From the NCBI GenBank assembly GCA_963695505.1, contig CAVOGX010000015.1:124001-188000 (forward strand): a stretch of DNA of 64,000 nt, in the 5' to 3' direction. The notes under the pieces are model-generated. The model did no database searches. It had not been told where the DNA came from and was given only the letters and a program-made list of their open reading frames with translations. The first letter of the stretch is position 1; every line of letters begins with the position of its first letter. The translations under genes were made by a program, and so were the position numbers. Positions 18,748-27,824 of this stretch are shown piece after piece. This DNA is from JACSRF01 sp963695505 (lineage in GTDB: Bacteria > Chloroflexota > Anaerolineae > Promineifilales > Promineifilaceae).

Positions 18748-19371
18748 GTGATAAGACAGACCATGTTCGACAAAAAGAGCCGCGGCAACAGGCAAACGGA
18801 CGGAGATCGATGCGAAAAACGGTGGCTTACAGAAGCTTACGATGAATACCACCAACCCATTTACCGCTTTATTTTTCGGCGGATAGGTGATGTGGAAACA
18901 GCCAGGGAGCTAACAGCCGACGTTTTTCAGCGCTTAATCCAGGTGGTATGCCGGGGGAAAACCTTTCCCGATAACCACAGAGCCTGGCTGTATCAAACCG
19001 CGCATAACATCGTAATCGATGAGTATCGTCGCCGGCAGCATCGCCAGCACCTGTCTTTGAATGAATCTATTGTTAACAGCAATGACAATCCTGCAGAGGA
19101 AGCGCACATGCGGCTGGTTGCAGAGCGGGTAAGAACTGCGCTCAAATTGCTAACGCCCGATCAACAGCAGGTAATAGCTCTTAAATTTTTTGAAGGGTTT
19201 AATAATGCCGAAATTGCTGAACTGACCGGAAAAACTGTTGGGGCTGTCAAAGCCCTGCAGCATCGGGGTTTAAGCACACTGCAACAACTGCTAAACCCTG
19301 CCGAACCAGATAATGAACCGGTTGCTACCTCTGGATTGTTAACGAAAGCATTAATTGTGGAGAGTTTGTGA
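18748..19371 (+). CDS. ECF-type RNA polymerase sigma factor
   Basis: A 207-residue sigma factor (GTG 18748; ATG 18763 is an alternative). Sigma2 is seen around YDEYHQPIYRFIFRRIGDVETARELTADVF and LYQTAHNIVIDEYRRR, sigma4 around LLTPDQQQVIALKFFEGFNNAEIAELTG with TVGAVKALQHRGL as recognition helix. There is no sigma3, as in ECF factors. Its stop overlaps the start of the next gene (TGATG), a membrane protein probably controlling it. Two ACGGCCGT motifs lie in the promoter region. Confidence 0.92.
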   Translation: MIRQTMFDKKSRGNRQTDGDRCEKRWLTEAYDEYHQPIYRFIFRRIGDVETARELTADVFQRLIQVVCRGKTFPDNHRAWLYQTAHNIVIDEYRRRQHRQHLSLNESIVNSNDNPAEEAHMRLVAERVRTALKLLTPDQQQVIALKFFEGFNNAEIAELTGKTVGAVKALQHRGLSTLQQLLNPAEPDNEPVATSGLLTKALIVESL

Positions 19372-20672
19372 TGGACAGCCAATTTACCGACATTCTTGAT
19401 ACCGCCCTAGACCAGGTTACTGCTGGTGAACCAATGCCGAATATTCTCACAGCCTTTCCCGAGCATGCCGCCGACCTGGCTCAAATGCTGCAAACGACAA
19501 AGATTCTGGAAAGTGCTGGATTTGTTGCCCCCTTGCCCGAAGAAGCCTTGTCAGCAGACCGCATGGCCTTTCTGAGCGAACTAAAAGGCTTGCCCGAGAC
19601 AAACAATGGTTGGCTGACGCGGCTGAGTCTATGGTTTAACGGTTTGCCTTTGATCTTGTTATCCATAAAGGACAAATTTAGAAAAGATAAGGAGTGGAGC
19701 CCCATGAGTATGATAGTTGCTAGAGTAGCCTTAGCCCTGGTGTTATTGTTTGGCGCAGCAGGAGGAACGGCCGTTGCTGCTGCAGACAGCCTCCCCGATT
19801 CCCCCCTCTACAGCGTTAAAACCGTTATTGAGGATATCCGCATTGGTCTAACCGGCGATCCGCTGGACCAAGCGCATCTGCAGCTAGAATTAGCCCAGGC
19901 ACGCATACAAGAAATGGAGAAACTAGCCCTAAACGGCGGTGAACCCGGTGAAGCAACCCTCACACGGCTGCAAAACCACCTGGAAACTGCCCTGAAGCTG
20001 GCTGCCAATGCCCCGGAAGAGCATATGAACGGCGTCTTGACACAGGCGCAGCTCATGCTGCAAGGGGAAGGCCCAGGAATGCTGCAAGCACAGCAGCAAG
20101 TGCAAGGAGCCGCCCATGAAGCTTTGGGCAATGCTTATCAAATAATGAATAAGATTGGCAAAGAAATTGAGGATGGATTGCAGGACCCGCAAACATTCCG
20201 CTGGCGCTACATGCACAACCGGCCCGATGACCTACCAGAACCCCCCGTCATGGAACCCAATCCTGGTGGCGTGATCACCCACACCATGCCAATCACCCAC
20301 ACCATGCCCATTACGCCTGGTAGAACCATTACTGAACCCGTGCAGGCGGGCCCTGGATATGGTCCTGGAGAGCCGTTCTATGGTCCTGGCGAACCTGGTG
20401 GCAACCCGGATTCCCCCAACGGGCCAAATCCTGATGCCCCCGCCTACGGGCCAGGCGACCAACCCGGTTATGGTCCAGGAGAATCACCAGGTACGGGTCT
20501 TGGCTCCGGTCAGAACAATCCACCACATGCAGGGTCGGACAGCACCGGCTCAGACAATACCGGAAACACGAATGATAATGGCCAGAATGGAAACAATGGT
20601 GGCAGCGACAATGGAGGTGGTGGTGACAACGGCGGAGGAAATGGAGGCGGAAACGGAGGTGGCGGCAATTAA
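19371..20672 (+). CDS. DUF5667 membrane protein, likely partner of the ECF sigma factor
   Basis: A 433-residue protein translationally coupled to the sigma factor gene. A cytoplasmic N-terminal ~110 residues is followed by one membrane segment (about 115-140, ARVALALVLLFGAAGGTAVA), a DUF5667 helical region (about 145-270, DSPLYSVKTVIEDIRIGLTG and coiled-coil-like helices) and a low-complexity outside tail with repeated GYGPGEP/FYGPGEP units and a final Gly/Asn-rich stretch. Context and topology suggest an anti-sigma or envelope-sensing role; no zinc anti-sigma motif is seen, so this is an inference. A strong terminator follows. Confidence 0.85.
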   Translation: MDSQFTDILDTALDQVTAGEPMPNILTAFPEHAADLAQMLQTTKILESAGFVAPLPEEALSADRMAFLSELKGLPETNNGWLTRLSLWFNGLPLILLSIKDKFRKDKEWSPMSMIVARVALALVLLFGAAGGTAVAAADSLPDSPLYSVKTVIEDIRIGLTGDPLDQAHLQLELAQARIQEMEKLALNGGEPGEATLTRLQNHLETALKLAANAPEEHMNGVLTQAQLMLQGEGPGMLQAQQQVQGAAHEALGNAYQIMNKIGKEIEDGLQDPQTFRWRYMHNRPDDLPEPPVMEPNPGGVITHTMPITHTMPITPGRTITEPVQAGPGYGPGEPFYGPGEPGGNPDSPNGPNPDAPAYGPGDQPGYGPGESPGTGLGSGQNNPPHAGSDSTGSDNTGNTNDNGQNGNNGGSDNGGGGDNGGGNGGGNGGGGN

Positions 20673-20700
20673 ATTGACCGTAGCGTAAATCACAATTCAA

Positions 20701-20730
20701 GAAGCGCCTGCAATGGCGCTTCTTTTTTTT
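20701..20730 (+). terminator. rho-independent terminator after sigma/DUF5667 pair
   Basis: GAAGCGCC, a six-base loop, GGCGCTTC and a run of eight T. A perfect eight-pair GC-rich stem with the T-tract makes this one of the clearest terminators in the window. Confidence 0.93.
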
Positions 20731-20779
20731 CGCTATGCCCTTATTCCCGCGCATTCGGGAAATTTGGTAAAATTTCCCT

Positions 20780-21640
20780 ATGACCTTAGAAACCTCAGGA
20801 ACTGAACAACCCCTGATCGTTGGTTTTGTTTCCGACCTCATGTTCTCTGCGCGTATTGCCGCGGTGGCCCAAAAGAATGGCTTTCGCATTGATTGGGTTG
20901 AAGATACCAAAGATATAGGGGCAGATGAAGCTGATGTGCTAAAGGAGCCCCCAGGTGAAATGCTTTACGGCCGGGAAGGAAAGCTTTTTGAAAAAATCAC
21001 AGATTGGCAACCCGCATTGCTTTTATTTGATTTGAACAGCTCACTGCCCTGGTCAAGGTGGATACCGGTTCTAAAATCTTCTCCCGCTACGCGTCGCATT
21101 CCAATTATGTGCTTTGGTCCTCACGAAAATATTGAAATAATGAATGAAGCACGGCGCATCGGTGCAGACGTAGTGTTAGCCAGGTCTCGTTTCACCAGTG
21201 ATATGGCCAACCTATTTCAAAAACATGCGCGCATTCCCGATCAGGCTGCCCTCGCTGCGGCCTGCTCAGAACCTATAGCGGAATTGGCCAAAAAAGGGAT
21301 TGAATTGTTTAATGCCGGGGAATATTATAAATGCCATGACGCGCTTGAAGAAGCATGGATGGAAGATAGAGGACCAGGGCGTGACTTATATCGCGGAATT
21401 TTGCAGGTAGGCATAGCGTTATACCAGGTGCAGCGGGGAAATTACAGGGGGGCGGTAAAAATGCTGCTGCGCGTGCGCCAATGGTTGGAACCATTGCCTA
21501 AAATATGCCGGGGGGTTGATGTTGCCAAGCTTCGTGGGACTGTACAGCAGGTGTATGATCAAGTTCTAACCCTAGGGGCAGAAAATTTAAGAGGTTTTGA
21601 TTGGTCGGTTGTAAATATGATTGATTATACGAAGGAGTGA
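20780..21640 (+). CDS. DUF309 protein with receiver-like N-terminal domain
   Basis: A 286-residue protein. The C-terminal part (about residues 175-270) is a DUF309 domain: LFNAGEYYKCHDALEEAWMED and YRGILQVGIALYQVQRGNYRGAVKML. The N-terminal ~150 residues look like a response-regulator receiver fold (VGFVSDLMFSARIAAVAQKNG, LLFDLNSS, IPIMCFGPH) but the acidic phosphorylation pocket is incomplete. DUF309 has no assigned enzyme activity. The stop overlaps the region of the next gene's start, so the two are probably co-expressed. Confidence 0.82.
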   Translation: MTLETSGTEQPLIVGFVSDLMFSARIAAVAQKNGFRIDWVEDTKDIGADEADVLKEPPGEMLYGREGKLFEKITDWQPALLLFDLNSSLPWSRWIPVLKSSPATRRIPIMCFGPHENIEIMNEARRIGADVVLARSRFTSDMANLFQKHARIPDQAALAAACSEPIAELAKKGIELFNAGEYYKCHDALEEAWMEDRGPGRDLYRGILQVGIALYQVQRGNYRGAVKMLLRVRQWLEPLPKICRGVDVAKLRGTVQQVYDQVLTLGAENLRGFDWSVVNMIDYTKE

Positions 21641-21645
21641 AGGGT

Positions 21646-22785
21646 TTGACACCGAGCTGGAGCACAGCCACACGATTTTTTGTGCTGGCTCTGGTGCTAT
21701 TATTGTTTGGAGTTTTCATCTATTGGATACGGCCGTTACTCAGTCCCCTGATCATCGCAGCACTAACGGCGTATTTATTGTATCCTCTGGTCGAACGCGT
21801 CTACCAGCACCCAAGAATATCATACAAAACGGCCGTTTCCATCACCTATCTGCCTTTTGTGGCCATTCTCATTGCCACCCCCAGCACCCTCATACCACTA
21901 CTAGTTCGCCAACTGCGCACGCTGAGCGATGAACTCCAACTGATACTCCTTGAAATAGAGAACCTCCTCAATAATCCCATCGTCATTCTTGACCGCACAA
22001 TTTCACAGGACCAGTTGGCCGAATTCTTCAATGACCTCACCACTTCATTTACACCCGCAGCCACCCAGGCTATTGGCGTAATTGAAGCCACCTCCACCAG
22101 CCTTATCTGGCTAATCCTGATTCTTGTCACAGCTTATTATTTGCTCAGCGATTGGCAGGGGCTTTATGCCTGGTTCTTCAATCTGGCCCCCGATCCTGAA
22201 GTTCAGGACCTGAAGTACCTGCTGCATGAAATCAATGCTACCTGGCGCGCTTATTTGCGGGGGACTTTGGCACTCATGCTGATGATGGGCGTCTTTTTCA
22301 CCATATCGGGCCTGGCGCTGGGCTTGCCCGGTGCCGTGGCCATTGGGCTGTTGACAGGCGTTCTCAGCATCATTCCCGAACTAGGCCCAACCATCGCCGG
22401 TATCGTCGCTACATTGGTGGCTTTGTTTCAAGGTTCCAGCTATCTACCACTGTCAAACTTCTGGTTTGCTGTTCTAATCCTCTCCCTTTACGTAGTCGTG
22501 ATGCAAATCAAGTCGTTTTGGATTCGGCCGATCGTCATGGGCCGCTTTATGCATATGAACACCGGGCTTGTCTTTGTCGCCATCATCGGCGCTGCCCTTC
22601 TCTCCGGCATACTTGCTGCACTTATCGTCTTGCCCGTCATCGCCTCCGTGTCCCTAATCGGTCACTACATTCGCTGCCGTCTCCTTGACATTCCTCCCTG
22701 GACAGAATCCAAACACGAGCCGCAGGCAGAAAAAAAGGGAGTGCTCCTGCCGGGCACTCCCCATCTTAATTCAAGCGTTACTTAA
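21646..22785 (+). CDS. AI-2E family transporter
   Basis: A 379-residue integral membrane protein with about eight hydrophobic segments and the family's long cytosolic loop in the middle. The conserved C-terminal part, including GVLSIIPELGPTIAGIVATL, is clear. TTG 21646 is preferred because AAGGAG lies seven bases before it; GTG 21637 would sit on the ribosome site. Members export autoinducer-2 or act in Na+/H+ exchange; the substrate here is unknown. The last codons double as a terminator for the convergent ATPase gene. Confidence 0.9.
   Translation: MTPSWSTATRFFVLALVLLLFGVFIYWIRPLLSPLIIAALTAYLLYPLVERVYQHPRISYKTAVSITYLPFVAILIATPSTLIPLLVRQLRTLSDELQLILLEIENLLNNPIVILDRTISQDQLAEFFNDLTTSFTPAATQAIGVIEATSTSLIWLILILVTAYYLLSDWQGLYAWFFNLAPDPEVQDLKYLLHEINATWRAYLRGTLALMLMMGVFFTISGLALGLPGAVAIGLLTGVLSIIPELGPTIAGIVATLVALFQGSSYLPLSNFWFAVLILSLYVVVMQIKSFWIRPIVMGRFMHMNTGLVFVAIIGAALLSGILAALIVLPVIASVSLIGHYIRCRLLDIPPWTESKHEPQAEKKGVLLPGTPHLNSSVT
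22730..22761 (-). terminator. terminator of the P-type ATPase gene, inside the AI-2E coding end
   Basis: On the minus strand GGGAGTGC (22761-22754) pairs with GCACTCCC (22744-22737), followed by seven T. It lies within the last codons of the convergent transporter gene, so one stretch serves as protein code on one strand and terminator on the other. Confidence 0.88.
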
Positions 22786-22789
22786 TGCC

Positions 22790-25516
22790 TCACTCGCCTC
22801 GCTGGCGGCGAATCCATTTCTCAATTTCTACAGCCACAAATACAACCGAACTTGCTGCCAGACTAATTAGAAGCTGTACAGGCGTAAGCGCAACTGTATT
22901 AAATATGTCCTGCAAAAAGGGTACATAAACCAGCAGCATTTGCAGCGAGAAGGTCAATAAAACCGATGCAACCATTAGACGGTTCGAAAAAATTCCAATT
23001 GAAAACAGCGAATCGATATTTGAACGAATGGCCAGGGCATTGCCCATTTGCGCCAGGGTTAATGTGGTAAATACCATTGTTTGCCAGGTTCCGTGGGGCA
23101 TTGGGTTGTTCGGATCCCAATACAAGAACCCCATTAACAATGAAACCAAGCCCATTAAAGTACCAATCCACAAGATGCGTTGCCCCATGCCCCGGCTGAA
23201 AATGCTCTCTTTAGGGCGGAATGGCGGACGCTTCATGATGCCTCGCTCGCTGTCCTCAATGGCTAATGCCAATCCTGGAAGGCCATCTGTAACCAAATTA
23301 ATCCATAAAATTTGTAATGGTACCAGAGGTAGAGGCATTCCCAGGAACGGAGCCACCAACATCACAATTAATTCGCCCGTGTTACTCGAAAGCGTATATT
23401 TTACAAACTTGCGGATATTGTCGTAAACCTTACGCCCTTCTTCAATGGCTGCGACAATGGTGGCAAAATTGTCGTCAAGCAAAACCATGTCCGCTGCTTC
23501 TTTAGAAACGTCGGTACCGGTGATGCCCATAGCTACACCAATGTCCGCTTTTTTCAGGGCTGGCGCATCATTAACGCCATCCCCTGTCATGGCCACTACC
23601 TCCCCTTTTTGTTGTAAGGCTTCAACAATATTCAGCTTGTGCTCTGGTGACACGCGAGCGTAAACAGCCACCTCATGGACAACATCTTTGAGTGCCACTA
23701 TATCCATGGCGGCCAAGTCGCGTCCCGTTAAATGACGGTCGTGTTCCGTAATGGTCAGCTCTTTGGCAATTTGCAGGGCAGTCAAGGGATGATCACCGGT
23801 AATCATCACCGGTCGAATACCGGCTGTCCTCGCTGTCGTAACAGCGTCTTTTACTTCCGGGCGGGGAGGGTCCATCATCGCCACCAGCCCGATAAAAATC
23901 ATATCGATTTCCAGCGCTTCTCCAACGTGGGTGTCAAATTCGTCCATAGGGCGGAATGCCACCCCTAAAACGCGCTGCCCCTGCTGAGCTAGCTGGGCAT
24001 TGCCGTTTAATATCCGCTCCCGTAGAGCCTCATCTAAGGGAAGTATGTGCTCGCCGTCCCACAAACGGTTTGCAATATCCAGCATGTTATCTACCCCACC
24101 TTTGGAGAAAGCAACGTATGGTTCAGTGCTCCAAGGGGCGTCGGTATCCTTGATATCCACGTTTACTTTGTGGATGGTTGTCATCCGTTTGCGCTCAGAG
24201 GTGAAAGGCACTTCACCTACACGTGGCCAGCGTTCATCCATGCGCTCTTTTGTGTGGCCGAGTTTGGCCGCTGCCACTACCAAGGCCCCTTCCGTGGGGT
24301 CGCCAATGGTGCGCTCAATACCGTCCTCCGTTTTTTGCAAGACGGCATCGTTGCACAAGGCGCCTGCTTTTACAAGCAAGCTAAGCGTGCGTTCATGGGC
24401 GGGGTGATCATCTTGAAGTTCCGCATCAAAAATGGCGCCAGACTTATCAATCAGAGTCTCAATATCCTGGGTGTGCCCGGCTACGTCGAGTACGGTTACA
24501 GTCATGCGGTTTTCGGTAAGGGTGCCGGTTTTGTCAGAGCAAATTACCGTCACGGAACCCAGGGTTTCGACAGCGGGCAGCTTACGAATTAACGCATTAC
24601 GTTTGAGCATACGCTGTGAGCCAAGGGCCAAGGTAATGGTAACCACAGCGGGTAATCCCTCTGGAACGGCCGCTACGGCCATACTGATGCCGGTTAGCAC
24701 CAACACAGACCATTCTTCACCACGTAATCGCCCTAAAATTACGACAACAATAATAATTGCTAAGGCAATCCAGGCTAGAGATTTTCCCAATCCATCCAAT
24801 CGGCGCTGGAGGGGTGTTTGCTCCCCTTCTACGCCTTGAATGAGATCGGCGATTTTGCCCAGTTCAGTGTTCATGCCTGTACCGGTGATTACGGCCGTTC
24901 CCCGACCATAAGTAATCACTGTACCCATAAACACCATCCCATGCTGGTCACCCAGGGGCACATCATCCCCCTCAATCGCCCCGGTATCTTTTTCGACCGG
25001 TTCAGACTCGCCGGTTAGCGCCGCTTCTTCCACTTTTAGATTGATGCTTTCTACCAACCGCCCATCAGCAGGAACCAGATTCCCCGCCTCAAGTAAAACC
25101 ACGTCCCCCGGAACGAGCTCTCGGGCAGAAATTTCAACGATACGGCCGTTACGCCTTACACGCACCGTGGGCACAGCCAGTTTTTTCAAAGCGGCGATGG
25201 CCTGTTCTGCGCGATACTCCTGTGAAAAACCGATACCTGCATTTAGCACCACAATAGCCATGATGACTATGACATCCGTCAATTCCTCGCTCAAGAAAAA
25301 GGAAACCACCGCAGCAACCAATAAAATAATGACCATCAAGTCTTTGAATTGGTCCAACAAGATGAGCCAAGGGTTTTTGGTTCCCTTATCAATTAGTTCA
25401 TTTGGCCCATGCTCTGCCAGCCGCTGCTTTGCTTTTTCATCTGACAGGCCTGTTTTCAGGTCCACCCCTAACGCTTGTGAGGCATCATCAACCTCTAATT
25501 TGTACCATGCTTTCAT
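22790..25516 (-). CDS. Ca2+-type P-type ATPase (P2A family)
   Basis: A 908-residue cation pump with ten expected membrane helices. Seen in order: actuator motif LTGESEPVEK, M4 motif AAVPEGLPAVVTITLALG, phosphorylation site ICSDKTGTLTENRM, hinge MTGDGVNDAPALKKADIGVAMG and M6 motif ILWINLVTDGLPGLALA. The PEGL and N-L-V-T-D signatures match SERCA/PMR1-like Ca2+ ATPases rather than heavy-metal or K+ pumps. Length is typical and start is the ATG in MKAWYKLEVDD. It stands alone, ended by its own terminator. Confidence 0.95.
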   Translation of the reverse strand: MKAWYKLEVDDASQALGVDLKTGLSDEKAKQRLAEHGPNELIDKGTKNPWLILLDQFKDLMVIILLVAAVVSFFLSEELTDVIVIMAIVVLNAGIGFSQEYRAEQAIAALKKLAVPTVRVRRNGRIVEISARELVPGDVVLLEAGNLVPADGRLVESINLKVEEAALTGESEPVEKDTGAIEGDDVPLGDQHGMVFMGTVITYGRGTAVITGTGMNTELGKIADLIQGVEGEQTPLQRRLDGLGKSLAWIALAIIIVVVILGRLRGEEWSVLVLTGISMAVAAVPEGLPAVVTITLALGSQRMLKRNALIRKLPAVETLGSVTVICSDKTGTLTENRMTVTVLDVAGHTQDIETLIDKSGAIFDAELQDDHPAHERTLSLLVKAGALCNDAVLQKTEDGIERTIGDPTEGALVVAAAKLGHTKERMDERWPRVGEVPFTSERKRMTTIHKVNVDIKDTDAPWSTEPYVAFSKGGVDNMLDIANRLWDGEHILPLDEALRERILNGNAQLAQQGQRVLGVAFRPMDEFDTHVGEALEIDMIFIGLVAMMDPPRPEVKDAVTTARTAGIRPVMITGDHPLTALQIAKELTITEHDRHLTGRDLAAMDIVALKDVVHEVAVYARVSPEHKLNIVEALQQKGEVVAMTGDGVNDAPALKKADIGVAMGITGTDVSKEAADMVLLDDNFATIVAAIEEGRKVYDNIRKFVKYTLSSNTGELIVMLVAPFLGMPLPLVPLQILWINLVTDGLPGLALAIEDSERGIMKRPPFRPKESIFSRGMGQRILWIGTLMGLVSLLMGFLYWDPNNPMPHGTWQTMVFTTLTLAQMGNALAIRSNIDSLFSIGIFSNRLMVASVLLTFSLQMLLVYVPFLQDIFNTVALTPVQLLISLAASSVVFVAVEIEKWIRRQRGE

Positions 25517-25688
25517 CTAATTCTTCTCCGGTAATCGCGTTTTCGAGATGGCTGCAAGTATAACACATGCCTAATAGAGTTTCAGGCTATTTCAGCCACT
25601 TTGAGTATTTTATGAACACACTCAAGCATCTGTTAAGATTGGATATAATGAGGAGCCAATTGACCAAACAGGAGATTTTCAAGTAACG

Positions 25689-26420
25689 ATGACCAGCAAT
25701 AACTACATACCAGAACGCGCACTTTTCATTTATGCTCACCCTGACGACATAGAATTTGGCGTCGCCGGAACGGCCGCAAAATGGGCCAGTCAAGGCTGCG
25801 AAGTCACCTACGTCATCATTACCGATGGAAACGCTGGTAGTCATGAAAATGGTATGACGGCAGAGAAAATTGCCGCAATTCGACGCCAGGAGCAACAAGC
25901 AGCCGCCCAAAAAGTGGGCGTGAACACCTGCATTTTCTTGGGTTACGATGATGGCTTTCTACAACCAACACTTGAATTACGCAAAGATTTGGTACGCCAA
26001 ATTCGGAAATTTAAACCCAACGTCGTTGTTTGTGGAGACCCCACTTTTTACTACAGTGACACCTACATCAACCACCCCGACCACAGGGCTGCGGCCGTGG
26101 CCGTACTTGAAGCTGTTTTCCCTGCTGCCGAAATGCCCTTAGTGTTTCCAGAACTTGGTGAAGAAGGCTTGCAACCTCACAAAACCAATTTTGTGTACAT
26201 ATCCCATGCCCAGGATGCTGACTATTATCTTGACATCAGCGACACCATTGACCTTAAAATTCAAGCTCTGAAGGAGCACAAAAGTCAGATTGAGGATTGG
26301 GACCCTACCCCAAGGCTCAAGGAGTGGTCGGCAAACACCGGAAAGAAAGTGGGCTTCAAGTACGCCGAAAGCTTTCGCCGAATTACCTTGAAGCCCATTG
26401 AAGAGAAAAAGGAGGATTAG
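25689..26420 (+). CDS. PIG-L family deacetylase
   Basis: A 243-residue zinc-dependent N-acetylglucosamine-type deacetylase of the LmbE/PIG-L family. The zinc and catalytic motif AHPDD is at about residues 15-19 (FIYAHPDDIEFGVAGTAAKW), and the third ligand region is NHPDHRAAAVAVLEAVFP. Such enzymes remove acetyl groups from GlcNAc conjugates; no mycothiol or bacillithiol partner is adjacent, so the substrate is open. ATG 25689 follows a weak AGGAG 16 bases upstream. Confidence 0.93.
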   Translation: MTSNNYIPERALFIYAHPDDIEFGVAGTAAKWASQGCEVTYVIITDGNAGSHENGMTAEKIAAIRRQEQQAAAQKVGVNTCIFLGYDDGFLQPTLELRKDLVRQIRKFKPNVVVCGDPTFYYSDTYINHPDHRAAAVAVLEAVFPAAEMPLVFPELGEEGLQPHKTNFVYISHAQDADYYLDISDTIDLKIQALKEHKSQIEDWDPTPRLKEWSANTGKKVGFKYAESFRRITLKPIEEKKED

Positions 26421-26460
26421 CTAAAACAGCACACCCTACCAGATGGAACGGAATGAAATT

Positions 26461-26546
26461 TTGTTGCTACTTTCGTTAAGTTTCGCCCCAGAGAAAGGTA
26501 CCCTTTTCAGACATCAGGATTTCTTGCTCCTGGAAAGTAGCAACAA
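26461..26546. repeat. 14-bp inverted repeat in intergenic region
   Basis: TTGTTGCTACTTTC at 26461-26474 and its exact complement GAAAGTAGCAACAA at 26533-26546 enclose 58 bases. The stem would cap an imperfect loop. It follows the PIG-L gene and precedes the regulator promoter; it could be a small mobile remnant or a structured RNA end. Confidence 0.7.
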
Positions 26547-26610
26547 CCTCGTTTTCCTGATATCTGTGTAAATCGTTTGTAAAGGCTAATAGTAAAATTT
26601 ACAAGAAAAT

Positions 26611-26629
26611 TGTACCACTTTATGGTACA
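26611..26629. promoter_or_regulatory. operator-like inverted repeat before XRE-cupin gene
   Basis: TGTACC, seven bases, GGTACA: a 19-base dyad about 58 bases before the regulator's ATG, overlapping the likely promoter. Spacing suits a dimeric helix-turn-helix protein, so autoregulation is likely but inferred. Confidence 0.55.
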
Positions 26630-26686
26630 GTAGGCAACAATAGTGAACACGCCAAAATGACAAAGAATGCGCCCCATTAATTGACC

Positions 26687-27283
26687 ATGAAAGAGAAAAC
26701 ATCAAATCGGCAGGGAACAAATATTGGTTTACGAATTCGGCAACTGAGGGAGGAGGCGGGTCTTTCGCTGCGCGGGCTGGCGGAAATTTGTGGCTTATCC
26801 TTCAATGCCATAAGCCGAATAGAGCATGGAGAGAATTCCCCAACCGTGGCTACACTCCATCGTTTGGCCGCAGCACTTCATGTGCCGATCACCGACTTTT
26901 TTATGCAAGGGCCTGCCCAAATGACAATTTTCACCAAAGCTGGGGGTGGTTTGCGGACGGATTCAGACGAGATTAGCATCGAAAGTTTGGGAAGCGGATT
27001 TCAAAATCAGCAAATCGAGGCTTTTAGATTGGAAATTGCCCCTCAAAACAGCACTTTGGAATCCCCTGTCACGCACCCTGGCGAAGAGTTTGTTTTGTGC
27101 CTTGACGGCCGTATCCTCTACCACATTGCCCACGAAACCTTTGAGCTAGAAATGGGTGACAGTATCCTTTTCAAAGCCGTGCAGCCTCATTGTTGGGAAA
27201 ATGTGACGGACAAACCGGCTACCGTCCTGGTTGTGTTCCAATCTGCACCTGAAGCCCCTACCCTGTGGCAGAAGCATGCGTAA
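26687..27283 (+). CDS. XRE-family regulator with cupin domain
   Basis: A 198-residue transcription factor. Residues about 10-70 form an XRE helix-turn-helix (IRQLREEAGLSLRGLAEICG, SFNAISRIEHGENSPTVATL), and residues about 115-190 form a cupin barrel (HPGEEFVLCLDGRILYHI, DSILFKAVQPHCWEN). This architecture usually senses a small metabolite and controls nearby or own genes. ATG 26687 is preferred over TTG 26681. A palindromic site lies upstream. The ligand is unknown. Confidence 0.9.
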   Translation: MKEKTSNRQGTNIGLRIRQLREEAGLSLRGLAEICGLSFNAISRIEHGENSPTVATLHRLAAALHVPITDFFMQGPAQMTIFTKAGGGLRTDSDEISIESLGSGFQNQQIEAFRLEIAPQNSTLESPVTHPGEEFVLCLDGRILYHIAHETFELEMGDSILFKAVQPHCWENVTDKPATVLVVFQSAPEAPTLWQKHA

Positions 27284-27321
27284 TAATAAGTCGCCCTTTT
27301 TCTGTTAAAACCCTTGAGCTT

Positions 27322-27359
27322 AAAACGGCCGTTTCTCCAAAAGTAGGAACGGCCGTTTT
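27322..27359. terminator. hairpin built from two ACGGCCGT motifs
   Basis: AAAACGGCCGTTT (27322-27334) and AACGGCCGTTTT (27348-27359) are each palindromic and complementary to one another, so the RNA can form a long hairpin ending in TTTT. It sits between the regulator and clpS and looks like a terminator recruited from the host's repeated octamer. Confidence 0.55.
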
Positions 27360-27455
27360 CATGTCCAAAATTATTCCGTGAATAAGACCAAACCATTGTG
27401 AACATTTCAAGCTATCAAGTAAAATGAGTACCAATGGAAATAGTTGGTGTAACCG

Positions 27456-27773
27456 ATGCAAGTGCGCTTTGAAGTTGATCGCGAAAGATTAGAGGATCTC
27501 GATGTTGAGGTGGCCACGGAAGTAGAGCCACCATTTAAAGTTTTTATCCACAATGACGACGTTACCCCTTACGACTTTGTGATCATTGTGCTGCAAAAAT
27601 TCTTTGATCTCACTCCCCTGGAAGCTGAGCATGTCACTTTTGTGGCCCATACGGCGGGGGTTGCCTACGTCGCCACTTTTCCGAAAACCGAAGCCCAAAA
27701 AAGAGTGGGCAAGGCCCGCTTTGCTGCCAGCCTGGAAGGTTTCCCGCTGGCGTTTTCTATTGAACCTGCATAA
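27456..27773 (+). CDS. clpS: ATP-dependent Clp protease adaptor ClpS
   Basis: A 105-residue adaptor that hands N-degron substrates to ClpAP/ClpCP. After a ~30-residue extension the core reads PPFKVFIHNDDVTPYDFVII, the N-D-D-x-T-P signature of the amino-acid-binding pocket, followed by helices and HTAGVAYVATFPKTEAQKRV, where family members have the E-A-E/K-A substrate groove. Length matches. It may share a transcript with the following aminotransferase gene. Confidence 0.93.
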   Translation: MQVRFEVDRERLEDLDVEVATEVEPPFKVFIHNDDVTPYDFVIIVLQKFFDLTPLEAEHVTFVAHTAGVAYVATFPKTEAQKRVGKARFAASLEGFPLAFSIEPA

Positions 27774-27824
27774 CGGCCGTTTCCCACACATCCGGCCACA
27801 TCTTCGTTAATCAAGGAGACCCAC

